Assembly: GCA_023014485.1 (NCBI GenBank)
Contig: JAJOZX010005518.1
Coordinates: 1 to 64,000, forward strand
DNA: 64,000 bases
DNA from: Bathynomus jamesi
Taxonomy: Eukaryota; Arthropoda; Malacostraca; Isopoda; Cirolanidae
Reading direction: 5' to 3'
Shown one piece after another: positions 14,700 to 25,857 of this stretch. The notes beneath the pieces are model-generated. The model ran no database searches, was not told where the DNA came from, and saw only the letters and a list, made by a program, of their open reading frames with translations. Position 1 is the first letter of the stretch. Each line of letters begins with the position of its first letter. The position numbers and the translations under genes were made by a program.

Positions 14700-14772
14700 G
14701 GCTTCATTTCTAAAATAGGTAGTATATTAGATTAGAATTGGGTAACCATACAAAAAAGGTTGGGAACCACTG
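13687..14772. mobile_element. hAT-type MITE (copy A), split by a Helitron
   Basis: Terminal inverted repeats cagtggttcccaatctt (left) and the complement of gttgggaaccactg (right) are flanked by a perfect 8-bp target duplication, gcctatac, at 13,679-13,686 and 14,773-14,780. An 8-bp duplication with CAGTGGTTCCCAA ends is characteristic of hAT elements. If the inner Helitron (13,810-14,731) is subtracted, only ~164 bp remain, so the element is a non-coding MITE mobilised in trans. Confidence 0.85.
13810..14731 (-). mobile_element. Non-autonomous Helitron (copy A), C-rich subfamily
   Basis: Read on the minus strand it starts TCTAATATACTA and ends with a hairpin (cggcgc-gta-gcgccg), eight further bases and CTAG. 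It lies between a host A and a host T, as expected for Helitron insertion. There is no Rep/helicase coding. The interior (14,250-14,480) is a run of ccccattacccc/cccacccctc words on the plus strand, which is G-rich on the element's own strand. The part 14,480-14,731 is complementary to 14,956-15,240 of the neighbouring Helitron, so the two form a long interrupted inverted repeat. Confidence 0.75.
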
Positions 14773-14981
14773 GCCTATACAATGAAATATTTTGACACAA
14801 AATTTAGAGTTCTGCAGGGTTTTCCATAAGTACCTTTATACCTTAACCTTTTCCTGCTAGAATAGGGTGAGGGGTAAAGTGGGTAAAGGAACTTATGGGA
14901 CACTGTATAACGCTACTTTTACAGCCGGTGTAGGTTAAGTAGGCAAAGAAATGTATCTAATATACTATTTCAGAAATGAAG

Positions 14982-15026
<45 letters not shown>

Positions 15027-15774
15027 ACAGTTTTTTTGCGCACACCTACAGGTCGCTACAATTGGTGTAGAACAATGCGGTTTTCACCATTCGATGCGTC
15101 TTTTTATTGTGCAGTGCCCATGCTAAAAAAAATTCCCTAACCTAATTCCTTTCCCCCTTTTAGGGGTACAATTCTTCCCATGCCTGTACACGCATTTTTT
15201 TATTTTTTATTTTTAATCATAATTTTGGCACAAAATAAGTCAATATTTACTAAACATTTAATATCATTCGATTCACAAAAGATTTCTTTATCGATTCAAT
15301 ACAAAAAATTACATAATTAAAACGGGCAATTTAAATAAACACGAGTTTAAAGTTAAACGAGCCACACTCGAAATTATTTACCGTGACTTTTGTGCGTTTT
15401 ATTACTGTGGCTTTTGTACAAATAATTTTACGTATACACAAATAATTTGATAGGATATTGATTTATCATTCTATTTTTTTTGTTGTCATAGAAATACGTT
15501 AATTAAGTTATCTGATTAGATGCGCTTTTATAGTTGAAGATCATTTTTAGAAAATTATTTATTTTCCCCACTTTAAAATATTACAACATTTCTATTAGGT
15601 ATCCTAATATCATTATACCTGTCGCTGTAAGTAAGAAAATAGCAATTATTTTCCATTTCATGAAAATTTCGGACCCCCTAGGCCTACAAAACCAATTTTC
15701 CCCTTTTCTTTATAAAAAATTGTTGATTTTCGGAAGTCTTTCGGTTATAAATTTGTACCAGTCTATTGTTTATC

Positions 15775-15778
<4 letters not shown>

Positions 15779-15855
<77 letters not shown>
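15779..15855. repeat. (AAT)n and (TG)n microsatellites in the Helitron
   Basis: About nine AAT repeats followed, after aaaaagacg, by ~19 TG repeats. Copy B (22,131-22,190) and the inverted copy (24,620-24,680) have different lengths, as expected of slipping repeats. Confidence 0.95.
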
Positions 15856-16072
15856 CCAGCCATCAGCCATAACTCCAAAATAGAAGCAGTTACAAACATG
15901 AAACTTCACACACATATTGATTAGGTCCCGAGGTTGTGCACGTGGGTGTTAATAAATTAAATAATTAAATTTAAAACATTAAATGACGTCATCAAGATCA
16001 TTACGAAACCTATGGTAAAATTATTGAACACCCGGTTAGGTTCATTGAATGCCAGCTTAGGTCATCTGTACG

Positions 16073-16158
16073 CCCTTGACGATTGGTTAGGTTAAGTCGT
16101 GATATTTTCGTTGGCTTCAACGAAAATATCATGACTTAACCTAACCAATCGTCAAGGG
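16073..16158. repeat. Near-perfect ~40-bp-arm hairpin inside the Helitron
   Basis: cccttgacgattggttagg... folds back on ...cctaaccaatcgtcaaggg with one mismatch and a tiny loop (gctt). The same hairpin recurs near 16,425-16,505, in copy B (about 22,412-22,497 and 22,758-22,840), in the inverted Helitron (about 24,310-24,400), and in the centre of the fold-back MULE (about 34,386-34,470). Confidence 0.85.
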
Positions 16159-16325
16159 TGTACAATTAACCTAACCGGGCATTCAATTAACTTATCCGGG
16201 CGTTCAATTAATCTATTTGGGCATTCAGTTGACCTAACCGGCCATTTAATTAACCTAATCGGGCATTCAGTTGACCTAACTGGGCATTCAATTAACCTAA
16301 CCTGGCATTCTGTTTACCTAACCAG
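16140..16325. repeat. ~21-25-bp minisatellite, gggcattcaattaacctaac type
   Basis: Seven to eight imperfect copies of a word alternating cggGCATTCa with (t)taACCTAACc. The same block recurs at 16,500-16,675, 22,500-22,670, 22,850-23,015, inverted at 24,150-24,320, and truncated at 38,325-38,420. It is always immediately inside the (TA)n and the CTAG terminus, so it belongs to the Helitron 3' region. The ggttagg strings resemble the arthropod telomere word TTAGG but are not a telomere array. Confidence 0.8.
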
Positions 16326-17040
16326 GCATATATATATATAGCGTTCAACATCCAACCCGGGAACGCCGGGTCGCTCCGCTAGTTAGGTTCATTGAATGCC
16401 AGGTTAGGTCATCTGTACGCCCTTGACGATTGGTTAGGTTAAGTCGTGATATTTTCGTTGGCTTCAACGAAAATATCATGACTTAACCTAACCAATCGTC
16501 AAGGGTGTACAATTAACCTAACCGGGCATTCAATTAACTTATCCGGGCGTTCAATTAATCTATTTGGGCATTCAGTTGACCTAACCGGCCATTTAATTAA
16601 CCTAATCGGGCATTCAGTTGACCTAACTGGGCCTTCAATTAACCTAACCGGGCATTCAGTGTACCTAACCGGGCATATATATATATATATATATATATAT
16701 AGCGTTCAACATCCAACCCGGCAACGCCGGGTCGCTCCGCTAGTGATATACCTATAACCGAGAGGTGCTTCCCGCAAGACGAATGGAGGAAGGCTGTTCA
16801 ATACTTTAACTGGCAAATCCTGAGGACATTAGACTTGAGGGATTTGGCTTGATAACTGTCGCCTTTATTCTCTGCTTTTATATGACTGGGACAGAAGAAC
16901 TTTTAATGGCTTTTGGTCTGAAGGCTTTTGGAACTCGTCTATGGTGGCGTGTGGGAAAATTTTACGAGTCTGACATTTGATTCTGGACCACTACGAAATT
17001 AAGGTGGCGCTTGGTATCCGAAGAAACCATTTTCGTCGCC

Positions 17041-19167
17041 AGTGGTAGCATATCTGACCGGCAATCGGAAGATCCTGGGTTCGATTCCCGGGCGGTCACC
17101 TCATTTTCATTGGTTCGTTATTTCTCTTCCTCGTGTGCAGAACACTCCTCTATACTTACGTCGTTTGTATACATTAATATACTGCGTGGTCATTGCAGTT
17201 AAATGTACATATTCACGATTTGCGAGGGTGCCCTCTCAAGGCATTGGTTTCTGCCCTATGTAGGAGAATTGCGACTTCTGACTGATCGAGGTCCGTGGTG
17301 TAGTGGTAGCATATCTGACCGGCAATCGGAAGAACCTGGGTTCGATTCCCGGGCGGTCACCTCATATTTCATTAGTTCGTTATTTCTCTTCCTCGTGTGC
17401 AGACTGTGCAGAACACTCCTCTATACTTACGTCGTTTCTATACATTAATATACTGCGTGGACATTGCAGTTAAATGTACATATTCACGATTTGCGAGGAT
17501 GCCCTCTCAAGGCATTGGTTTCTGCCCTATGTAGGAGAATTGCGACTTCTGACTGATCGAGGTCCGTGGTGTAGTGGTAGCATATCTGACCGGCAATCGG
17601 AAGATCCTGGTTTCGATTCCAGGGCGGTCACCTCATTTTTCATTTGTTCGTTATTTCTCTTCCTCGTGTGCAGAACACTCCTCTATACTTACGTCGTTTC
17701 TATACATTAATATACTGCGTGGTCATTGCAGTTAAATGTACATATTTACGATTTGCGAGCGTGCCCTCTTAAGGCATTGGTTTCTGCCCTATGTAGGAGA
17801 ATTGCGACTTCTGACTGATCGAGGTCCGTGGTGTAGTGGAGGCATATCTGACCGGCATTCGGAAGATCCTGGGTTCGATTCCCGGGCGGTCACCTCATTT
17901 TTCATTTGTTCGTTATTTCTCTTCCTCGTGTGCAGAACACTCCTCTATACTTACGTCGTTTCTATACATTAATATACTGCGTGGTCATTGCAGTTAAATG
18001 TACATATTCACGATTTGCGAGGGTGCCCTCTCAAGGCATTGGTTTCTGCCCTATGTAGGAGAATTGCGACTTCTGACTGATCGAAGTCCGTGGTGTAATG
18101 GTAGCATATCTGACCGGCAATCGGAAGATCCTGTGTTCGATTCCCGGGCGGTCACCTCATTTTTCATTTGTTCGTTATTTCTCTTCCTCGTGTGCAGAAC
18201 ACTCCTCTATACTTACGTCGTTTTTATACATTAATATACTGCGTGGTCATTGCAGTTAAATGTACATATTCACGATTTGCGAGGGTGCCCTCTCAAGGCA
18301 TTGGTTTCTGCCCTCTGTAGGAGAATTGCGACTTCTGACTGATCGAGGTTCGTGGTGTAGTGGTAGCATATCTGACCGGCAATTGGAAGACCCTGGGTTC
18401 GATTCCCGGGCGGTCACCTCATTTCTCATTTGTTCGTTATTTCTCTTCCTCGTGTGCAGAACACTCCTCTATACTTACGTCGTTTCTATACATTAATATA
18501 CTGCGTGGACATTGCAGTTAAATGTACATATTCACGATTTGCGAGGGTGCCCTCTCAAGGCATTGGTTTCTGCCCTATGTAGGAGAATTGCGACTTCTGG
18601 CTGATCGAGGTCCGTGGTGTAGTGGTAGCATATCTGACCGGCAATCGGAAGATCGTGGGTTCGATTCCCGGGCGGTCACCTCATTTTTCATTTGTTCGTT
18701 ATTTCTCTTCCTCGTGTGCAGAACACTCCTCTATACTTACGTCGTTTCTATACATTAATATACTGCGTGGTCATTGCAGTTAAATGTACATATTCACGAT
18801 TTGCGAGGGTGTTTTCTCAAGGCATTGGTTTCTGCCCTTTGTAGGAGAATTGCTACTTCTGACTGATCGAGGTCCGTGGTGTAGTGGTAGCATATCTGAC
18901 CGGCAATCGGAAGATCCTGGGTTCGATTCCCGGGCGGTCACCTCATTTTTCATTGGTTCGTTATTTCTCTTCCTCGTGTGCAGAACACTCCTCTATACTT
19001 ACGTCGTTTGTATACATTAATATACTGCGTGGTCATTGCAGTTAAATGTACATATTCACGATTTGCGAGGGTGCCCTCTCAAGGCATTGGTTTCTGCCCT
19101 ATGTAGGAGAATTGCGACTTCTGACTGATCGCGTGGTGTAGTGGTAGCATATCTGACCGGCAATCGG
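17041..19167 (+). repeat. 262-bp SINE-derived satellite, array 2 (8 units)
   Basis: The same unit as array 1, but almost every unit is exactly 262 bp and differs from its neighbours by substitutions only. One unit carries a 9-bp duplication (gtgcagactgtgcag, near 17,397). The last three units carry the same diagnostic variants in the same order as the last three of array 1 (for example ttctggctgatc plus gatcgtgggttc at 12,254/12,308 and at 18,596/18,652). The array starts directly after spacer sequence at the trinucleotide AGT, which occurs both at the spacer end (cgtcgccAGT) and inside the unit (gtgtAGTggtagc). It ends at the same point in the unit as array 1. Confidence 0.95.
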
Positions 19168-20023
19168 TCACTGTTGTCACTGTGTAAATGGATTTTCGAT
19201 AACCTAAAGTGATAACTGCATTATTTCATTTGGTGAATTTTACTGTATGTCTAAACTTGGTATAATTAATTACTAAGTCCCCTTTTGTGATGAATTTTGG
19301 GTTGTGTTGGATGTTAAAGTAATTTTGGAAATTGTCCGAATATACTTTATTTGTAAATAACAAAAAGTGTCCTCCATGTATCTTTTATATCTAATACACA
19401 CCATTCGTATCTTTTGTATAGCGTGGGTTTGAATTTTTTGACATTGTTGAAGCCAACAATTTTCACAATGGCGGAGAAACTTTTAGCTTGGTACATGTCA
19501 GTGATGAACTCATAGTTGGAGATCTATTTGTTGGTGTAATTTGCCATCCAATATGAAATACATTTATGTGGCGACCAGAATCAAAATTTTATTTGAAATG
19601 TTTTTTTATTATGCCATTTTTAAATTTCAAATGCCAAAATATACAGTAATAACTACATTTGGGATATAATAATTCATTTTAGAAATACCTTTGCAATAAT
19701 AAGTATGAAAAAAATAAGAGAGCTTCAGTATTCCTTTTTACCTAATGTTAAGTTAGGTTCTCTAAAAGCCTATCGTTAAATTATATAAAATTATATAGCG
19801 CATTTAGCAATGGTCAAACAATTATTTAGGATAAACTAATACTAGGCTGAGTTTTTAGTTTTGTATATGATTAAATACTCTCCGAATTGAGTGATATAGG
19901 AAATTTTGCGATTTCTTAAACAATAATTGAAAACAACAAACAATTAAAAAGTTGAATTAATTGTACATTTAAAATCTTATATTACAGAGAATTAACGCAA
20001 TAAGTAAAGTGCATTGCCTATAC

Positions 20024-21002
20024 CAGTGGTTCCCAATCTTGGGTAAATTAACCCACTGGGATAATGACAACTATTTTGTCGGGTAATGACACGCGATCCA
20101 GAAGTTATAAAAAATAATATCTAATGATTCGGGTAATAGAGCTTGACTAGCAAAAGGTCGGCGCTACGCGCCGATTTTGCTAGATCTGCGGTGCTTCGGC
20201 TGAAGTTTGGGCCTACGGCGTATTTTATTTTGAACATCAGTAGCCCTTTATCTGGATATCATTCCTATTCCTCTCACCTTGGACCTCAGTAATTGGGGTG
20301 CCTTCGGCCTTCCAGTTACTGGCAAACCAATTATTCATTCAATAAAACTACAGAAAAGAACGCAGCCATGAAAATCTAAAGCTTCACAAATCTTAATACA
20401 ATGAGCTCGGATTTGAAGCCTAAGATTTTCATGACTGCGTTCATTTCTATAGTTTTATGGCCCGCCAAATCATAGTTTTCATTGTTTCGAGTGCATCAAT
20501 AATATTGTTATAGTGTTCCATTAGTTGTGATAAGCATGATCTTCCTGACCGGAATCGATGTTGGTTATCATTTTTTTTTCTGAGTTTCCCCATTAATCCC
20601 ACCCCCTCCCCCATTACCCCACCCCTCTCCCCCAATACTCCATCCCCCACCCCTCTCCCCATTTATCCCCACCCTTCCCCCATTACCCCCAAGGGGGAAG
20701 GGGGCTGGCACCTTGCAAATGATAATTTTTTTTGGTTACATATATATATCGCATCTATTTTTCTGAGTTTCCCCATTAACCCCACCCCTCCCCCATTACC
20801 CCACCCCTCCCCCATTTTGTGCCAAAATTATGATTAAAAATTAAGAAATGGGAAGAACTGTACCCCTAAAAGGGGGGCACGATTTATGTTAGGGAATTTT
20901 TTTTTAGCATGGGCACTGCACAATAAAAAGACGCATCGAATGGTGAAAACCGCATTGTTCTACACCAATTGTAGCGACCTGTAGGTGTGCGCAAAAGAAC
21001 TG

Positions 21003-21057
<55 letters not shown>

Positions 21058-21127
21058 CTTCATTTCTGAAATAGGTAGTATATTAGATTAGAATTGGGTA
21101 ACCATACAAAAAGGTTGGGAACCACTG
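20024..21127. mobile_element. hAT-type MITE (copy B), split by a Helitron
   Basis: Duplicate of 13,687-14,772 with the same cagtggttcccaa ends and the same 8-bp target duplication gcctatac at 20,016-20,023 and 21,128-21,135. The insertion therefore predates the segmental duplication. Confidence 0.85.
20147..21087 (-). mobile_element. Non-autonomous Helitron (copy B), C-rich subfamily
   Basis: Duplicate of 13,810-14,731 with the same hairpin-CTAG end at 20,147 and the TC start at 21,087 on the minus strand. It differs from copy A mainly in a longer (TA)n run (21,003-21,055). Confidence 0.75.
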
Positions 21128-21310
21128 GCCTATACAATGAAATATTTTGACACAAAATTTAGAGTTCTGCAGGGTTTTCCATAAGTACCTTTATACCTTA
21201 ACCTTTTCCTGCTAGAATAGGGTGAGGGGTAAAGTGGGTAAAGGAACTTATGGGACACTGTATAACGCTACTTTTACAGCCGGTGTAGGTTAAGTAGGCA
21301 AAGAAATGTA

Positions 21311-21336
21311 TCTAATATACTATTTCAGAAATGAAG

Positions 21337-21381
<45 letters not shown>

Positions 21382-22127
21382 ACAGTTTTTTTGCGCACAC
21401 CTACAGGTCGCTACAATTGGTGTAGAACAATGCGGTTTTCACCATTCGATGCGTCTTTTTATTGTGCAGTGCCCATGCTAAAAAAAATTCCCTAACCTAA
21501 TTCCTTTCCCCCTTTTAGGGGTACAATTCTTCCCATGCCTGTACACGCATTTTTTTATTTTTTATTTTTAATCATAATTTTGGCACAAAATAAGTCAATA
21601 TTTACTAAACATTTAATATCATTCGATTCACAAAAGATTTCTTTATCGATTCAATACAAAAAATTACATAATTAAAACGGGCAATTTAAATAAACACGAG
21701 TTTAAAGTTAAACGAGCCACACTCGAAATTATTTACCGTGACTTTTGTGCGTTTTATTACTGTGGCTTTTGTACAAATAATTTTACGTATACACAAATAA
21801 TTTGATAGGATATTGATTTATCATTCTATTTTTTTTGTCATAGAAATACGTTAATTAAGTTATCTGATTAGATGCGCTTTTATAGTTGAAGATCATTTTT
21901 AGAAAATTATTTATTTTCCCCACTTTAAAATATTACAACATTTCTATTAGGTATCCTAATATCATTATACCTGTCGCTGTAAGTAAGAAAATAGCAATTA
22001 TTTTCCATTTCATGAAAATTTCGGACCCCCTAGGCCTACAAAACCAATTTTCCCCTTTTCTTTATAAAAAATTGTTGATTTTCGGAAGTCTTTCGGTTAT
22101 AAATTTGTACCAGTCTATTGTTTATCT

Positions 22128-22194
<67 letters not shown>

Positions 22195-23010
22195 CCAGCC
22201 ATCAGCCATAACTCCAAAATAGAAGCAGTTACAAACATGAAACTTCACACACATATTGATTAGGTCCCGAGGTTGTGCACGTGGGTGTTAATAAATTAAA
22301 TAATTAAATTTAAAACATTAAATGACGTCATCAAGATCATTACGAAACCTATGGTAAAATTATTGAACACCCGGTTAGGTTCATTGAATGCCAGGTTAGG
22401 TCATCTGTACGCCCTTGACGATTGGTTAGGTTAAGTCGTGATATTTTCGTTGGCTTCAACGAAAATATCATGACTTAACCTAACCAATCGTCAAGGGTGT
22501 ACAATTAACCTAACCGGGCATTCAATTAACTTATCCGGGCGTTCAATTAATCTATTTGGGCATTCAGTTGACCTAACCGGCCATTTAATTAACCTAATCG
22601 GGCATTCAGTTGACCTAACTGGGCATTCAATTAACCTAACCTGGCATTCTGTTTACCTAACCAGGCATATATATATATAGCGTTCAACATCCAACCCGGG
22701 AACGCCGGGTCGCTCCGCTAGTTAGGTTCATTGAATGCCAGGTTAGGTCATCTGTACGCCCTTGACGATTGGTTAGGTTAAGTCGTGATATTTTCGTTGG
22801 CTTCAACGAAAATATCATGACTTAACCTAACCAATCGTCAAGGGTGTACAATTAACCTAACCGGGCATTCAATTAACTTATCCGGGCGTTCAATTAATCT
22901 ATTTGGGCATTCAGTTGACCTAACCGGCCATTTAATTAACCTAATCGGGCATTCAGTTGACCTAACTGGGCATTCAATTAACCTAACCGGGCATTCAGTG
23001 TACCTAACCG

Positions 23011-23049
<39 letters not shown>

Positions 23050-23090
23050 CGTTCAACATCCAACCCGGCAACGCCGGGTCGCTCCGCTAG
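21311..23090 (+). mobile_element. Non-autonomous Helitron (copy B), doubled 3' end
   Basis: Duplicate of 14,956-16,743. Starts tctaatatactatttcag after A. A first CTAG lies at 22,718-22,721 and the second at 23,087-23,090, each after the gccgggtcgctccg hairpin tail. Confidence 0.78.
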
Positions 23091-23390
23091 TGATATACCT
23101 ATAACCGAGAGGTGCTTCCCGCAAGACGAATGGAGGAAGGCTGTTCAATACTTTAACTGGCAAATCCTGAGGACATTAGACTTGAGGGATTTGGCTTGAT
23201 AACTGTCGCCTTTATTCTCTGCTTTTATATGACTGGGACAGAAGAACTTTTAATGGCTTTTGGTCTGAAGGCTTTTGGAACTCGTCTATGGTGGCGTGTG
23301 GGAAAATTTTACGAGTCTGACATTTGATTCTGGACCACTACGAAATTAAGGTGGCGCTTGGTATCCGAAGAAACCATTTTCGTCGCCAGT

Positions 23391-23723
23391 CCAAATGTAA
23401 CGTTCAATAAAGAAAATATCGTTTCTCGTTCTAACCTAACATTGATACCCGGAGAACTTTTTCAGTATAGATTTCTTCTGGTAACGAGGAACTGAAGACG
23501 TCTTCAGCAAAGTGACGAATTTATGTTTGCACCAAGGTCTCTAAGGAGATCTGGTCTTCATTGAAAATGACCTGTATCGGCAGGAATCGCCTTCGTAAGG
23601 GTGACCTTTTATGATGCCATTCGATTCGCACTTCAGAAGTGTATTACCGTATCGAATCTACGAAGTTTCTGCAATAAAACTGTAGGACAGTGATGAAGTG
23701 TTTTACGACCATATATATATATA

Positions 23724-23762
<39 letters not shown>

Positions 23763-23768
23763 ATATAT
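23391..23768. other. Unrecognised sequence plus (TA)n(TC)n
   Basis: The right flank of the duplicated region. It has no reading frame of note and no repeat I recognise until the (TA)/(TC) microsatellite at 23,711-23,758. This is the most single-copy-looking stretch in the left part of the window. Confidence 0.5.
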
Positions 23769-24082
23769 TAGTGGTTATCCGGATATCCGCATCATTTTTA
23801 ACATCCGCATCCGCACTTCTGACTGCGGATGTTATGCGGATATTACCTCTAATAAATTATGCAATTTACAATTAAATTAGCTTATAAAGTAGCTTATAAG
23901 GCCCAGTCATGCACATTTCATGTAAAGTATTAATTATTAATGAACAAACAAATATATAAACGTCAAAATATAAATACCTGGTAACAGAAAATTGAATGAA
24001 ACTTGTTTCATTGAATTTTCTATGGCTGAACTCTTGAGAAACTAGCGGAGCGACCCGGCGTTGCCGGGTTGGATGTTGAACG

Positions 24083-24151
<69 letters not shown>

Positions 24152-24619
24152 TGGTTAGGTAAACTGAATGCCTGGTTAGGTTAATTGAATGCCCAGTCAG
24201 GTCAACTGAATGCCCCGATTAGGTTAATTAAATGGCCGGTTAGGTCAACTGAATGCCCTATTAGATTAATTGAATGCCGGGTACGTTAATTGAATGCCCG
24301 GTTAGGTTAATTGTACACCCTTGACGATTGGTTAGGTTAAGTGATGATATTTTCGTTAAAGCCAACGAAAATATCACGACTTAACCTAACAATCGTCAAG
24401 GGCGTACAGATGACCTAACCTGGCATTCAATGAACCTAACCGGGTATTCAATAAGTTTACCATAGGTTTCGTAATGATCTTGATGACGTCATTTAATGTT
24501 TTAAATTTAATTATTTAATTTATTAACACCCACGTGCACAACCTCGGGACCTAATCAATATGTGTGTGAAGTTTCATGTTTGTAACTGCTTCCATTTTGG
24601 AGTTATGGCTGATGGCTGG

Positions 24620-24657
<38 letters not shown>

Positions 24658-25590
24658 TTTTTATTGTTATTATTATTATTATAGATAAACAATAGACTGG
24701 TACAAATTTATAACCGAAAGACTTCCGAAAATCAACAATTTTTTATAAAGAAAAGGGGAAAATTGGTTTTGTAGGCCTAGGGGGTCCGAAATTTTCATAA
24801 ATGGAAAATAATTGCTATTTTCTTACTTACAGCGACAGGCATAATGATATTAGGATACCTAATAGAAATTTTGTAATATTTTAAAGTGGGGAAAATAAAT
24901 AATTTTCTAAAAATGATCTTCAACTATACAAGCGCATCTAATCAGATAACTTAATTAACGTATTTCTATGACAACAAAAAAATAGAATGATAAATCAATA
25001 TCCTATCAAATTATTTGTGTATACGTAAAATTATTTGTACAAAAGCCACAGTAATAAAACGCACAAAAGTCACGGTAAATAATTTCGAGTGTGGCTCGTT
25101 TAACTTTAAACTCGTGTTTATTTAAATTGCCCGTTTTAATTATGTAATTTTTTTTATTGAATCGATAAAGAAATCTTTTGTGAATCGAAAAATGTTAAAA
25201 TTATAACAAATATCAAAATATTTTGTATAAAAATCATTGAATTTTAAAAATGCATGTTTGTTTTTTGTTTTTTGCAAAAAGTTCTTTACGAATTTTAAAA
25301 ATATATACTTTTTTAAATTGAATCGATAAATAAATCTTTTGTGAATCGAATGATATTAAATGTTTAGTAAATATTGACTTATTTTGTGCCAAAATTATGA
25401 TTAAAAATGAAAAATTAAAAAAATGCGTGTCCAGGCATGGAAGAACTGTACCCCTAAAAGGGGGGAAGGAATTAGGTTAGGGAATTTTTTTTAGCGTGAG
25501 CACTGCACAATAAAAAGACGCATCGAATGGTGAAAATCGCATTGTTCTACACCAATTGTAGCGACCTGTAGGTGTGCGCAAAAAAACTGT

Positions 25591-25651
<61 letters not shown>

Positions 25652-25850
25652 AGGCTTCATTTCTGAAATAGTATATTAGATTTATTATTTTTATATTTTT
25701 ATGCATTGCCTGCCAAAATAGTAATATCACGAAATTTGAAAAATTATGTCGTATATTCATAATTCTATATTATATTGATAGATTAACTAAATATCCGCAT
25801 CCGCATCCGCATCCGCAGATGTTGAAAAACTGACATCCGGTCCACAACTA
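23769..25850. mobile_element. Candidate hAT-like non-autonomous element, interrupted by a Helitron
   Basis: Left end tagtggttatccggatatcc; right end, complemented, tagttgtggaccggatgtc. Both ends lead into atccgc words (23,770-23,850 and 25,793-25,825). The ends are similar but not identical, and the flanks are AT-rich, so no clear 8-bp target duplication can be read. Without the Helitron at 24,042-25,680 about 440 bp remain, with no coding. Confidence 0.45.
24042..25680 (-). mobile_element. Non-autonomous Helitron, inverted copy
   Basis: On the minus strand it starts TCTAATATACTATTTCAG at 25,680 and ends with the cccggcaacgccggg hairpin and CTAG at 24,042. It is flanked on the plus strand by a (24,041) and t (25,681). 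It matches 14,956-16,743 but has a single 3' end, an extra ~130-bp AT-rich piece near 25,190-25,320, and a very long (TA)n at 24,085-24,148. It defines both ends of the family independently. Confidence 0.8.
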
Positions 25851-25857
25851 AATTATA

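Larger units (their letters stand above)
14956..16743 (+). mobile_element. Non-autonomous Helitron (copy A), TTAGG-rich subfamily with doubled 3' end
   Basis: Starts TCTAATATACTATTTCAG after a host A. It ends with hairpin cccggcaacgccggg, tcgctccg, CTAG, then a host T. An inverted copy with the same two ends lies at 24,042-25,680. The interior holds (TA)n, (AAT)n and (TG)n runs and the internal string TCTATAATAATA at 15,773, itself a possible Helitron 5' start. The 3' part is present twice in tandem: a first CTAG terminus at 16,379-16,382 is followed by a ~360-bp repeat of the preceding block, ending at CTAG 16,740-16,743. A second, internal hairpin is annotated separately. No protein is encoded; the 81-residue frame at 15,534-15,779 occurs only because it is a shared copy. 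Confidence 0.78.
12829..17043. repeat. 4.2-kb spacer, copy A of a tandem segmental duplication
   Basis: Nearly identical to 19,168-23,390; differences are mainly (TA)n and (TG)n lengths, a few substitutions and single-base indels (e.g. aagttaaggttct versus aagttaggttct). Together with the adjoining satellite units it forms a ~6.34-kb tandem duplication. 12,829-13,678 is AT-rich with no feature I recognise. 13,687-14,772 is a hAT MITE containing a Helitron. 14,956-16,743 is a second Helitron. 16,744-17,040 is unrecognised lower-AT sequence with no sustained reading frame. Confidence 0.93.
19168..23390. repeat. 4.2-kb spacer, copy B of the tandem segmental duplication
   Basis: Second copy of 12,829-17,043 with the same internal order. 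Where copy A runs from cgtcgccagt straight into satellite units, copy B continues into other sequence (ccaaatgtaacg...). So copy B retains the original right flank, and copy A carries the duplication junction. Confidence 0.93.

Noticed and set aside
16140..16325. Telomere-type TTAGG repeats
   Set aside because: The ggttagg words are interspersed with gcattcaa words in a ~21-25-bp minisatellite and occur at fixed places inside Helitrons; no uninterrupted TTAGG run exists.
16744..17040. Possible host exon in the spacer before array 2
   Set aside because: Composition is less AT-rich and one frame is briefly coding-like, but stops occur in every frame within ~110 bp and no splice pattern is evident.
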